Source: Lewinellaceae bacterium | GTDB lineage: Bacteria > Bacteroidota > Bacteroidia > Chitinophagales > Saprospiraceae | Length of the DNA stretch: 64,000 nucleotides | Reading direction: 5' to 3' | Assembly: GCA_020636375.1 (NCBI GenBank) | Contig: JACJXZ010000009.1 | Location: forward strand, 186,001 to 250,000 | Part shown: in pieces, positions 50,112 through 58,672 of the stretch | Position numbering within the stretch: the stretch's first letter is position 1 | Layout: each line of letters begins with the position of its first letter | Translations under genes and position numbers: made by a program | Notes under the pieces: generated by a model | The model's input: the letters and a program-made list of their open reading frames with translations, nothing else | Databases searched by the model: none | What the model was told of the DNA's origin: nothing

Positions 50112-50278
50112 CGTCTTCTGTTTTGTTTTCCACCCTACAACGCCCGCCGGTCGCCGCTTAGCGGGAAATCAATGCGCATTAACAGGAATTTAATGCTGAA
50201 AAACTCCGGCGGCTGGAGTATTTTGGCGCGTGTTTTGTCGTAATAGTACGCCTTGCCTGGTGGCAGGCGCCGGGTGCG

Positions 50279-50455
50279 ATGCTAAATTGTGCCTCCTCCT
50301 GTGTTGGGAGGATTTAGGCATTAGGTTTTGGGTGTTAGGCACCTGTTGAGTGCCCGATTAGGCCTTGGTTGCCCCCCTAAAACCTACAGCCTAAGATTTA
50401 CCCGGCCGGCCGGACGGGCCTAAAACCGAGCAAGGGGTACAAAAAGTAATCGTGC
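50279..50455. repeat. TTAGG/CCTAA palindromic element (family F5, copy 2)
   Basis: It is closely related to 37149-37312. It carries an inverted 23-bp ATTTACCCGG...GACGGG module at 50396-50418, whereas copy 1 carries the module near its other end. Confidence 0.75.
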
Positions 50456-50474
50456 CAAGATGCCGGTGCCGCGT

Positions 50475-50530
50475 TAACAATATAACAATATAACAATATA
50501 ACAATATAACAATATAACAATATAACAATT
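50475..50530. repeat. 8-bp tandem repeat (AACAATAT)n upstream of an MFS gene
   Basis: About seven units of AACAATAT end eight bases before the start codon at 50539, replacing the usual leader. The same unit, inverted, forms the left edge of the window. Copy-number change would alter spacing in this gene's promoter or leader. Confidence 0.9.
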
Positions 50531-50538
50531 CACCATAT

Positions 50539-51897
50539 ATGAGCCTTCGCAAGAACTTCAGTTTCACCTTCACGGCCCTCATCACCCTCTTTTTCCTGTG
50601 GGGTCTGCTTACTTCTCTGAACGACATTCTCGTGCCCCACCTCAAGGCGGCTTTCGCGCTCAGGCACTGGCAGGCTCAGCTCATTCAGTTCTTCTTTTTC
50701 GGGGCCTATTTCCTGATGAGCGTCCCGGCGGGTTACATCATCCGGCGGACGGGCTACAAGGGCGGCATCGTCATCGGGCTGGTGTTGATGGGGCTGGGGT
50801 GTTTTATTTTTTATCCGGCTTCTATCGTCAAGGTCTACGGCGTTTTCCTGCTGGCGCTGTTCGTACTGGCTTCCGGCATCACCATACTGCAGGTGGCGGC
50901 CAACCCGTATGTGGCCATCATCGGGCCGGAGGAGACCGCCGCCAGCCGCCTCAACCTGGCGCAGGGCTTCAATTCGCTGGGGCACACCATCGCGCCCCTC
51001 TTCGGCTCCTGGCTCATCCTGCAGAATACCGAGATCGTGGATGTGTCGACCGTGCAGGGGCCTTATATCTTTCTGGCCATAGCCCTTATTGTTATTGGCA
51101 TCATCTTCTACTTCCTGAAGTTGCCGGCCATTGAATACGAGGAGGCCACCCGTACCGGTTTCTCCCTGTGGAAGTACCCGCAGCTGTACCTGGGCGCCAT
51201 TGCCATATTTTGCTACGTCGGCGCCGAGATTGCCATCGGCAGTTTCCTGGTGGAGTACTTCAAGTCGGAACCGAGCATCCTGCTGGATGTAAAAACGGCG
51301 GGTAGCTATGTAGCTTACTACTGGGGCGGCGCCATGGTGGGCCGCTTTATGGGGGCCATTGCTCTGGGCAGCAGCGAAAAAACGGGCAGGAAAGCCCTGG
51401 AGATGCTGGCCATACCCGCCATTGCTTTTGCGGTCGTTTTTGCCGTCGCCTCGGCCCGCGGCCTGCCCACGGCCATGGCCTTCGGTTTCCTGGCCATGAT
51501 GCTGCTCAACTACTTTGCTTTTCTGTTGGGGAAGAACACTCCGCCGGCTATCCTGGCGCTTTTCGCGGGTTTCAATATTCTTTTGTTGCTGCTTACGATG
51601 TCGACGGGCGGAAAAGCCGCGCTGTGGTCCGTACTGGGCATCGGCCTGTTCAACTCCATCATGTGGTCCAACATATTCACCCTGGCCATCGCCCGGCTGA
51701 AGCAATACACCAGCATCGGCTCCTCTCTGCTGGTCATGATGATCGTGGGCGGGGCGGTCATTCCCTTATTGCAGGGCTTTGTGGCCGACCTGCCGGGGGT
51801 AGGGGTTAAGCTTTCCTTTGTCGTGCCGATGGCCGCTTATGGGTATCTGGTGTTTTATGGGCTGAAGGGGTACCGGCCGGTGGCGGCGGAGGGGTGA
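50539..51897 (+). CDS. FucP/GluP-type sugar:proton MFS transporter
   Basis: The 452-residue protein has twelve membrane helices. FucP-family signatures are FFLWGLLTSLNDILVPHLKAAF in helix 1, FFGAYFLMSVPAGYIIRRTGYKGG in helices 2-3, and especially VAANPYVAIIGPEETAASRLNLAQGFNSLGHTIAPL. This group imports sugars such as fucose, glucose or galactose with protons across the inner membrane. The next gene is a secreted alpha-amylase, so glucose or maltose from starch is a likely substrate (inference). The C-terminus ends after helix 12 (YGYLVFYGLKGYRP). Confidence 0.92.
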   Translation: MSLRKNFSFTFTALITLFFLWGLLTSLNDILVPHLKAAFALRHWQAQLIQFFFFGAYFLMSVPAGYIIRRTGYKGGIVIGLVLMGLGCFIFYPASIVKVYGVFLLALFVLASGITILQVAANPYVAIIGPEETAASRLNLAQGFNSLGHTIAPLFGSWLILQNTEIVDVSTVQGPYIFLAIALIVIGIIFYFLKLPAIEYEEATRTGFSLWKYPQLYLGAIAIFCYVGAEIAIGSFLVEYFKSEPSILLDVKTAGSYVAYYWGGAMVGRFMGAIALGSSEKTGRKALEMLAIPAIAFAVVFAVASARGLPTAMAFGFLAMMLLNYFAFLLGKNTPPAILALFAGFNILLLLLTMSTGGKAALWSVLGIGLFNSIMWSNIFTLAIARLKQYTSIGSSLLVMMIVGGAVIPLLQGFVADLPGVGVKLSFVVPMAAYGYLVFYGLKGYRPVAAEG

Positions 51898-51911
51898 TTT
51901 CGGCGTGTCGC

Positions 51912-51938
51912 TTGAATCAATTTAAAAACCTACCTTTG
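51912..51938 (+). promoter_or_regulatory. Candidate Bacteroidota promoter for the amylase gene
   Basis: TTG at 51912-51914 and TACCTTTG at 51931-51938 resemble the -33 and -7 elements, with a slightly short spacer (16 bp). The start codon is 33 bp downstream, implying that the amylase gene has its own promoter. Confidence 0.55.
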
Positions 51939-51971
51939 TAAAAGTAATCCTGTCACAAAGCAAAGTAAAGC

Positions 51972-54539
51972 ATGAGAGTCGTTTGTTTGAGCCTCCTTTC
52001 TTTTTTCCTCAACGTCACTTCCACTTACAGCCAATCCGTCGATGTCACCTTCCAGGTAGACATGAGCGCCGAAACGGTAGCGGCCAGCGGCGTCCACATC
52101 GCCGGCAATTTCCAGTCGGAAGCCGGTCTGGGCAATGACTGGAACCCCGCCTCCACCCCGATGCAGGATCCGGACGGAGACGACATTTTCGAGATCACCG
52201 TTTCCCTGCCGCCCGGCACCTACGAATACAAATACGTCAATGGAAATGCCTGGGGCATGGATGAAAATCCGCCTTCCGAGTGTTCTGTCGGCAGTACCAA
52301 CAATCGGATCGTGGCTGTCGGCAATACCGGGCTCGTCCTGCCGGCCGTGCCCTTCAATGGCTGCATCCCCAAACTGCGCCTGGCGGTGAATATGGTGGGG
52401 CAGGAGGTTGCGCCGGAAGGCGTACACGTCATGGGGGATTTCCAGGAGGCCGCCGGATTTCCGCAGGATTGGGACCCCGGTGCTGTGGCCCTGCAGGACC
52501 AGAACCAGGACGGCACGTACGAGGTAGAACTGGTCGTCCCCCCCGGCAACTACCAGTATTTGTTTGTAAACGGGAACACCGCTTCCGCCGCGGAGGACCT
52601 GCCCGGCGGCTGCACCGTGCCGGGCGACAACGGCAGCCGGAACCGGGCATTCAACTTTGCCGCCGGCAACGGCAGCCCTGCCGTTCCCTGTTTCAGCAGC
52701 TGTGAGGAATGCCATCCCTCCGTCGTATTTGAGTACGATGCCGAGTGGTGGAACGATGCAGTGTTTTACGAAATTTTTGTCCGCAGTTTCTACGACAGCG
52801 ACGGGGACGGCATCGGCGATTTTCAGGGGATGACCGAAAAGCTGGATTACCTCAACGACGGCAACCCGGACACCCATGACGACCTCGGCATCACGGGCAT
52901 CTGGCTCATGCCGATGATGGCCTCGCCGAGCTACCACGGCTATGACATTACCGATTACTATGCCACCGAGCCGGACTATGGCACGATGGAAGATTTCGAG
53001 GCTTTCCTCGACGCCGCCCACCAGCGCGGCATCAAGGTCATCATCGACCTGGTGCTGAACCATTCCTCCAGCGAACACCCCTGGTTCATCCAATCCGCCA
53101 ACAACACAGGCGGCTACCGCGACTGGTATATATGGTCGGATAACAACCCCGGCCAAACCGGCCCCTGGGGGCAGCCCATCTGGCACCCGAGGGGCGGCGA
53201 TTATTACTACGGCCTGTTCTGGAGCGGCATGCCGGACCTGAACTACACCCACCCGCCCGTAAAAGAGGAGATGTTCAGGGTGGCCGATTTCTGGCTGGGC
53301 AAGGGCGTGGACGGGTACCGGCTGGACGCCATCAAATACCTGGTGGAAGACGGCAATATCCTGGAGGATGCGGATGAGACCTTTGCCCTGCTGGAGGAAT
53401 TCAACACGGTATACAAAACCAACAACCCCGGTGCCTTTACCGTAGGCGAGGTTTGGTCGAACACCGCTTCCATTATCCCCTACGTTCAAAACGACCGCCT
53501 GGACGCCTGTTTTGAATTCGGGCTGGCGGGCGCCATCCTCGATGCGGCCAACAACGGGAATCCAGCCAGCCTGGAGGGGCAACTGATGGCCGTGCAGGCC
53601 GCCTATCCGGTTTTGCAATACGCCACTTTCCTCACCAACCACGATATCGACCGCGTATTCAGCACCCTGGGTTCGGATACCCAAAAAATGAAACTGGCAG
53701 CGTCTCTTTACCTGACACTGCCGGGCATCCCTTTCATTTACTACGGCGAGGAAGTCGGCATGGCCGGCACGGGCGCCCACCCCAACATACGGCGGCCCAT
53801 GCAGTGGTCGGGCGGGGCCAACGCCGGCTTTTCCACGGCCACGCCCTGGCAGCCGCCTGGCAGCAACTACGCCACCAATAATGTAACGGCCATGGCCAAC
53901 AATCCTTCTTCTCTCCTTCAGCACTACCGCCGGCTCATCCGCATCCGGAACGAGCAGCCCGCTCTGCGCCGGGGGCGGACGGTGAGGGTGGAGCAGGAGG
54001 AGGCCAACGCCCTCAGCTTCGCACGGGTATATGAGGACGAGGCGGTCATTGTCGTTGCCAATGTGGGCACAACCACCATTCAGCCTTCCCTCTCCCTGCC
54101 GCTTTCCTCCCTGCCGGCAGGAGAATATTCCGTTTCTGAGTTGTTGACGCAGCAGTCCATTGGAACCGTCACCATCGGCGCCGATGGCGGCTTTGCCGGT
54201 TGGCGGGTCAATGGCCGGACCCTGCCCGGCCGCTCTGCCTGGATCTTGTCGTTGTCATTGGAAAGCCCGGCCAACTCTGCCGCGGTAGCTGCCCCCGCCA
54301 GCCATGTCCGGCTCCTGCCGAACCCGGCGCAGGGGCGGGTGCAAATCTCATGGGAAGCGCCTGTCCGCGGCGCGGCACAAGTGCAGGTCTTCTCTGCTGC
54401 CGGCCGGTTGTATTACTCCGGCGTGCTGGAACAGGGCAGGCTGGATGTGGATACGGGCGGCTGGCCGGCGGGCGTGTACTTTGTGCAGGTGTGGGATGAG
54501 GGGAGAAGGGGGGCGGAGCGGTTGGTGGTGGTGCGGTGA
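51972..54539 (+). CDS. Secreted GH13 alpha-amylase with T9SS sorting domain
   Basis: The 855-residue protein has a signal peptide (MRVVCLSLLSFFLNVTSTYS). Two tandem starch-binding-like beta domains follow (about 23-120 and 135-240: FQVDMSAETVAASGVHIAGNF, LAVNMVGQEVAPEGVHVMGDF). The GH13 barrel (about 255-650) contains VIIDLVLNHSS (region I), GYRLDAIKYL (region II, nucleophile Asp), FTVGEVWS (region III, acid Glu) and FLTNHDIDR (region IV, Asp). A C-terminal beta domain and a type A sorting domain (VRLLPNPAQGRVQISW ... GVYFVQVWDE) follow. It hydrolyses alpha-1,4-glucans outside the cell and is exported by the type IX system. It is next to a sugar MFS transporter but appears separately promoted. 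Confidence 0.94.
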   Translation: MRVVCLSLLSFFLNVTSTYSQSVDVTFQVDMSAETVAASGVHIAGNFQSEAGLGNDWNPASTPMQDPDGDDIFEITVSLPPGTYEYKYVNGNAWGMDENPPSECSVGSTNNRIVAVGNTGLVLPAVPFNGCIPKLRLAVNMVGQEVAPEGVHVMGDFQEAAGFPQDWDPGAVALQDQNQDGTYEVELVVPPGNYQYLFVNGNTASAAEDLPGGCTVPGDNGSRNRAFNFAAGNGSPAVPCFSSCEECHPSVVFEYDAEWWNDAVFYEIFVRSFYDSDGDGIGDFQGMTEKLDYLNDGNPDTHDDLGITGIWLMPMMASPSYHGYDITDYYATEPDYGTMEDFEAFLDAAHQRGIKVIIDLVLNHSSSEHPWFIQSANNTGGYRDWYIWSDNNPGQTGPWGQPIWHPRGGDYYYGLFWSGMPDLNYTHPPVKEEMFRVADFWLGKGVDGYRLDAIKYLVEDGNILEDADETFALLEEFNTVYKTNNPGAFTVGEVWSNTASIIPYVQNDRLDACFEFGLAGAILDAANNGNPASLEGQLMAVQAAYPVLQYATFLTNHDIDRVFSTLGSDTQKMKLAASLYLTLPGIPFIYYGEEVGMAGTGAHPNIRRPMQWSGGANAGFSTATPWQPPGSNYATNNVTAMANNPSSLLQHYRRLIRIRNEQPALRRGRTVRVEQEEANALSFARVYEDEAVIVVANVGTTTIQPSLSLPLSSLPAGEYSVSELLTQQSIGTVTIGADGGFAGWRVNGRTLPGRSAWILSLSLESPANSAAVAAPASHVRLLPNPAQGRVQISWEAPVRGAAQVQVFSAAGRLYYSGVLEQGRLDVDTGGWPAGVYFVQVWDEGRRGAERLVVVR

Positions 54540-54544
54540 ACGTC

Positions 54545-55111
54545 TCAAAGGTTTTCTACCTCTGCCTTTAAATCTACTAATAGGCGTTTAGCTGGTTTAA
54601 CCCGCTCGTCCGTAAGCAGCTTTTGGCGGGCATAAATCCAGTCGTCCAGATGAATGCCAAGGCCATCTTCATCAAAATCCTCCAATTCTTCCTCTTGTAA
54701 TATTAAATGGGGGTATTGGGTCTTTAAAAATTTTTTTATCTTCTGTTTGTTTAGCTCTGATACTTTGGGAGCTTCCAGTAGCAATCGGAGGATATCCACT
54801 TGAAGATACTTGTAGGTAAAGAGAATGAGGCTATAAAAGGGTTGCTCCGAGTTGAAGCTTTCTATAATTCTCAATATATCATCTACAGAGAGTTCCTCCC
54901 ATAATTCCGGCAGGCAGACGAACAACTGGGTCGAATACAAGCTGGGGTAGGTTGCCAGGTTGTAGCTCACAAACTCAGCTAGATTCGCTGCTTTGACCTG
55001 ATCCAGGTATTGCTCCAGAAAAGGCCGGTCGACCGGATAAAAGCGGGCTTCTTTGCCTGACCTTTTCCATAACAGTTCCGCCAATATTTTCGTTTGCATG
55101 CTGATCTCCAT
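54545..55111 (-). CDS. Hypothetical protein, possible immunity protein
   Basis: The 188-residue helical, acidic cytoplasmic protein (FLEQYLDQVKAANLAEFVSY, FYSLILFTYKYLQVDILRLL, QEEELEDFDEDGLGIHLDDW) shows no recognised domain. It lies on the same strand 3' of a toxin-like gene, from which a MITE separates it. Such acidic helical proteins often serve as immunity partners. I infer this only from position. Low GC contrasts with the amylase gene. Confidence 0.55.
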   Translation of the reverse strand: MEISMQTKILAELLWKRSGKEARFYPVDRPFLEQYLDQVKAANLAEFVSYNLATYPSLYSTQLFVCLPELWEELSVDDILRIIESFNSEQPFYSLILFTYKYLQVDILRLLLEAPKVSELNKQKIKKFLKTQYPHLILQEEELEDFDEDGLGIHLDDWIYARQKLLTDERVKPAKRLLVDLKAEVENL

Positions 55112-55310
55112 TATGGCAGCCTTATGGTTTCAACTAATTGTCCTTTCCGGTTGTACAGATGAAATTTCGCTCCAGAAACGTTTAGGGATTGCGCAACAAT
55201 AAATTACCCATTTATACTCGTTCTTTTGCGCGCTGGCGGCGTTGCCAAGCCTCGCCGTAGCTCTGCTATGCCTGCGTTTGGCACCTTGCCAGCACACAAA
55301 ATAACTTCGT
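55112..55310. other. Spacer mostly occupied by a MITE
   Basis: Apart from the MITE at 55183-55347 no feature is visible. Confidence 0.5.
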
Positions 55311-55347
55311 CTATTCTGTGTAACTTATTATTGCGCAATCCCTTAGA
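55183..55347. mobile_element. 165-bp MITE with AGGGATTGCGCAA ends
   Basis: Left end TTAGGGATTGCGCAACAATA and the complement of TATTATTGCGCAATCCCTTA are inverted repeats, and pairing continues inward (TTACCCA/TTACACA, GCCAAGCC/GGCACCTTGCC). Single copy here. It overlaps the 3' end of the gene at 55311. Confidence 0.75.
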
Positions 55348-55892
55348 CCTAAATTACGTAAAAGATTGGGAAAATGTTTGGATTCTTCAATGGAAGGCTG
55401 ATAGTGCCCCGACCAATTGCTGATTCTGGTAATCTGCCCTTGATAAATCTTTAGCTGCCCTGCGGCAAATACTTCCTTAGCTCCTCCTGATAAAGCGTGG
55501 TGCCCTACTCCTAAGCTAAGTTTCCCGTTTTTTGTTATAACAAAGTCAAACCTACCATGGGAAACCGCCCTGCCAGATATTAAAATCTTGCTCTCCCGGA
55601 TGGTAAATCCAAGTACTTCTCCTATCTGAGGGGTAGCATCCTTCAGCCGGATTGCATGTTGCCCGGCTTCTTTTCCCTGTCTTGCCAAATCATCCGCAAC
55701 AGCTGTTCCGGGCATCAACCTCGAAGAAGGCAAAGCCACACTAAATTTCTGCCCCAAAAGGTACAGCCGTTCAGAGATTGTAAGGGAAAGATTATTTAAG
55801 CCCATCTCTACGGCTTGCCTGATGCGCCACTGCCGTTCCATTTCCGTTTCCATAGGGTCTCCGTAGAAAATGGCTTTTTCGTGGCTGGTCAT
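55311..55892 (-). CDS. Polymorphic-toxin-like C-terminal domain protein, 3' end rewritten by a MITE
   Basis: The 193-residue protein has the motif GHHALSGGAKEVFAAGQLKIYQGQITRISNWSGHYQPS, like toxin-associated domains of Bacteroidota polymorphic systems (strand, then 'aaGe...gkI..innkSGHY.Ps'). The helical N-terminal part (MERQWRIRQAVEMGLNNLSL) has no secretion signal. The last dozen residues (LRDCAIISYTE) and the stop codon lie inside the inverted repeat of a MITE, so the original C-terminus is lost or altered. An alternative start is 55853 (METEMERQW). It overlaps the 3' end of a NACHT pseudogene. Activity is uncertain. Confidence 0.5.
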   Translation of the reverse strand: MTSHEKAIFYGDPMETEMERQWRIRQAVEMGLNNLSLTISERLYLLGQKFSVALPSSRLMPGTAVADDLARQGKEAGQHAIRLKDATPQIGEVLGFTIRESKILISGRAVSHGRFDFVITKNGKLSLGVGHHALSGGAKEVFAAGQLKIYQGQITRISNWSGHYQPSIEESKHFPNLLRNLGLRDCAIISYTE

Positions 55893-55899
55893 TTCCTCT

Positions 55900-56500
55900 T
55901 TTATTTAACTGCTTAAAAGGCTGTTCTTTGCCTATATTCAAAAGAGCGAAAGTCCCTTCCGAATTCTTGAGCATTTTCCCAAACACCATTTCTTCACAAA
56001 ACCGCCTAGCCACATCCAACCCCTCAAATTTGAGTCGTCCTGTAAAGGATGGATTTTCTATAGCTTCCTTCGCCAAAAAATATTCCAGCACTGATTTATG
56101 GGAAAACTTATAATACCCCTCCGCATTCCGGTTCAGCAAAGACCGGCTACGCCACTGAGATTCTTTCAAGGATATTTCCATACTGGCTTCCAGGTCGGAA
56201 AGCTGTATGCCGCTATCCGTAGATATTTTTTCGTCTTTGTGGATATACAAGCCGCCCCTTTAAGATTGGTGGAGATACAGGTTGACCGCCAGGCTTTATT
56301 CAGAATTTCCTGGAGGCGCTTCTGATAGTTATTTACGGCCTCGCTGTCCTCGTCCAGCGCATCCAGCAAAAGGATGGTGTCTTTTTTTTGTTGTCATCCA
56401 TCTTTTCAATATCCGCCAGGGCATGAGGGTGGCACAAAGGGAAGAGCTTGATCTCAAACTTTCGGTTCCACCACGATATGCTTCTGCCCTCCACCTGTTC
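55900..56500 (-). pseudogene. NACHT NTPase (NLR-like) remnant
   Basis: Three frames contain parts of one NACHT protein. First, WWNRKFEIKLFPLCHPHALADIEKMDDNKKK. Second, after a shift at an A8 run (56381-56388), the Walker B LLDALDEDSEAVNNYQKRLQEILNKAW. Third, from about 56250, KISTDSGIQLSDLEASMEIS, RSRSLLNRNAEGYYKFSHKSVLEYFLAKEA and RRFCEEMVFGK, the helical lid region. The segment expected between the second and third parts is missing, as are Walker A and any effector domain. It is not functional as it stands. It is a relative of the intact NACHT gene at 24651-28643. Confidence 0.75.
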
Positions 56501-56511
56501 CGGCGAAATCC

Positions 56512-57738
56512 CTAAAACAACCGCAGTTGCCCATCTGCCGGGCGCCGTTTCGGCCTGGCCTTCTTTTCCCGCGCATCGTCCATCACCATGCGGCCGCCGT
56601 ACTGGTGGGATTCCCGCCATTCCTTTTCTATCAGCTTGTCAAAATTGTCGTTGGGCGTGAAGTTCTCTTCGATCCGCTTTGCTGTTTCGTGCAGGCTTTT
56701 GATGGCCTCCTTTTTTTCGCTCTGGCCGATCTTCGCTTTTTCCACGGCTTTGCTCAGCACGGCGATCGTCTCGTCGTACACCCGGGTGGGCACGGGGAAG
56801 GGCTTGCCGTCCTTGCCGCCGTGGGCGAAAGAGTACCGGGCGGGGTCGCGGAAGCGGGAGGGCGTGCCGTAGATGACCTCGCTGACCAGGGTGAGGGATT
56901 GCAGGGTGCGCGGCCCGACGCCCTGGAGCAGCAGCAGGGATTCGAAATCCTGCAAATCCTGCTCGTAGGCCAGGGCGATGACGCTGCCGAGGCGGCGCAG
57001 GTCGACGTCTTTGGCTTTCACGTCATGGTGGGCGGGCAGGCGGATTTTGCGGATTTCCTCCAGCATGCGGGTGGGGTGCTGGGTAGAAATACCGAGCACG
57101 CAGCTTCTGGTTTTGTCGGCCTCCTGGTCGGTGAGATTGAGGATGAGCCCCTGGTTTTCGCCGTAGATGGAGGTATGGGGGTTGTTTACAAAGGAATCGA
57201 AAGCCTGGGAATGCCAGTGGTAGCGGCGGGCGTATCCGTTCTGTTCGTTCATGCCCTGTTGGACGACTGCCCATTCGCCCTCCTGCGTTACGATGAAAGA
57301 GTGCAGGTAAATCTGGAAGCCATCCTGGATGGCGGTATTGTCGACCTTGGCGGTGAGGCGGCTGCTGCGTACCAGGCCCATGCCGTCCAGCCCCGTCTTG
57401 TCGGCCACCTGCATCAGTTCCTGCGGCGTATTGCGGGAGTGTCGCCCGCGGCCGCCGCAGACGTAGATGCCCAGCTCTTTGGCGATGGGGTTGAGCCCGC
57501 GCTTCAGCGCGCCCACCACGGAAGTTGTAATACCGGAAGAGTGCCAGTCCATGCCCATCACCGCCCCGAAGGACTGGAACCAAAGCGGGTCGCTCAGGCG
57601 GCGCACCACTTCGCCCCGGCCGTATTCCACCACCAGGGCCTCGACGATAGCCCGCCCCAGGCGCGCCATGCGGCTGGCCAGCCAGGGCGGCACGCGCCCG
57701 TGGTGGAGGGGGAGGTCGGCATGTCCGGATCTTTGCAT
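56512..57738 (-). CDS. DUF763 domain protein
   Basis: The 408-residue cytoplasmic protein matches the DUF763 family from end to end: RSGHADLPLHHGRVPPWLASRM at the start, then WFQSFGAVMGMDWHSSGITTSVVGALK, HSRNTPQELMQVADKTGLDG, NEQNGYARRYHWHSQAFDSFVN, and the helix-hairpin-helix-like LLLLQGVGPRTLQSLTLVSEVIYG. The family is found in archaea and diverse bacteria. The HhH-like motif suggests nucleic-acid contact, but no reaction is established. It is monocistronic and borders the NACHT remnant. Confidence 0.88.
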   Translation of the reverse strand: MQRSGHADLPLHHGRVPPWLASRMARLGRAIVEALVVEYGRGEVVRRLSDPLWFQSFGAVMGMDWHSSGITTSVVGALKRGLNPIAKELGIYVCGGRGRHSRNTPQELMQVADKTGLDGMGLVRSSRLTAKVDNTAIQDGFQIYLHSFIVTQEGEWAVVQQGMNEQNGYARRYHWHSQAFDSFVNNPHTSIYGENQGLILNLTDQEADKTRSCVLGISTQHPTRMLEEIRKIRLPAHHDVKAKDVDLRRLGSVIALAYEQDLQDFESLLLLQGVGPRTLQSLTLVSEVIYGTPSRFRDPARYSFAHGGKDGKPFPVPTRVYDETIAVLSKAVEKAKIGQSEKKEAIKSLHETAKRIEENFTPNDNFDKLIEKEWRESHQYGGRMVMDDAREKKARPKRRPADGQLRLF

Positions 57739-57940
57739 GTGGCTGGTTTGGAAGAGGACTATTTTATGGGCAGTATTCTTGCTCTTTATTTTTCTAAGTT
57801 GACTTTTTCATCGGAAAACAAGTTGCCGGAAGGCAAAATCGTTTGTTTGTCCCCCTGTTTTTTGAATCAGTGGCCTGTACAATTGATTTCAAATATACAC
57901 AATAAGTTTTTTATTTCCACAAAAACAACAACATATTGGT
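57739..57940. other. AT-rich intergenic region
   Basis: No gene is visible. AT-rich sequence probably holds the promoter of the DUF763 gene. Confidence 0.45.
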
Positions 57941-58672
57941 TTAATCTCTTCTTTTCCGACTTCCGACTTCCCCCTTCCGGTTCCCCATCCTTCCCCAGGG
58001 CCGCACCTCTGCGGCAGCAAACGCGCCATCATCCGCGATCTCCCCGATGAGTTTCACCTTTTCTCCCCTTTCCAGCAGGACCACCGGCGGGATGAAGGCC
58101 CCTTCGTAGCGGACCGTCCACGTTTTGCCCTGGAAGTCTTTAAGCTGAAAGGCGTCCAGGCCGGTTTCCGCGATCTCTCCGGAGAGGTAGCCGGCTTCGG
58201 GCATGGACCAGAGTTTCACCTTCTTTTCCTGTATGCTTTCGTAAATGCTGACATGGACTGCGAAAGCCTGCTCCAGCCGCTGCGCGCCCCCGCCGATGAA
58301 GAAGAGCGTGCCCAGCAGGATGCTCAGGGCGGCGCTGTAGCCCACCAGCCGGGCCAGGGTGAACTTATATCCCCGGCGGGAATACTGTACGCTGTACATG
58401 GCGATGAGCAGGAAAACCACCAGCAGGATGATCCAGAAAAAGGGCAGCAGCCCCAGGAACAGCTCCAGGCCGGAGTGGGACAGGTGGCTGAGGATGCTGA
58501 AATCCGTTTGCTGTATGGCGAAAAGGATCACGGAAAAGGCCAGGGCACCCAGTACGGCGGCCAGCCCGAAGGCGGCCCACAGCAGCTTGTTCTTAACGGC
58601 AAAATGCCAGCGCGGCGCCGGTTCGGCCTGCTCTTCTTTGATCTTTTGCAGGAGTTTTTCGGAAGGTTTCAT
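57941..58672 (-). CDS. Membrane protein, probable anti-sigma-type partner
   Basis: The 243-residue protein has a charged N-terminus (MKPSEKLLQKIKEEQAEPAPRW) and three hydrophobic helices (about 31-53, 68-92, 108-127). A periplasmic or extracytoplasmic C-terminal domain follows (TWTVRYEGAFIPPVVLLERGEKVKLIGEI). The start overlaps the stop of the ECF sigma gene by 4 bp, so the two are co-translated. That arrangement is typical of sigma/anti-sigma pairs, although no classical zinc-finger anti-sigma motif is visible. The last ten residues (KGEVGSRKRRD) are encoded by a TTCCGACTTCC tandem tract, so the C-terminus has been extended by repeat DNA. Confidence 0.7.
   Translation of the reverse strand: MKPSEKLLQKIKEEQAEPAPRWHFAVKNKLLWAAFGLAAVLGALAFSVILFAIQQTDFSILSHLSHSGLELFLGLLPFFWIILLVVFLLIAMYSVQYSRRGYKFTLARLVGYSAALSILLGTLFFIGGGAQRLEQAFAVHVSIYESIQEKKVKLWSMPEAGYLSGEIAETGLDAFQLKDFQGKTWTVRYEGAFIPPVVLLERGEKVKLIGEIADDGAFAAAEVRPWGRMGNRKGEVGSRKRRD
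57955..57990. repeat. TTCCGAC/TTCCCCC tandem tract at a gene 3' end
   Basis: Imperfect TTCCGAC units overlap the last codons of the membrane protein gene. The sequence resembles 32341-32400. Confidence 0.6.

Larger units (their letters stand above)
50112..50538. other. Intergenic region with F5 repeat and tandem array
   Basis: It holds F5 copy 2 (50279-50455) and an 8-bp array (50475-50530) directly in front of the sugar transporter gene. No gene is visible. Confidence 0.7.
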
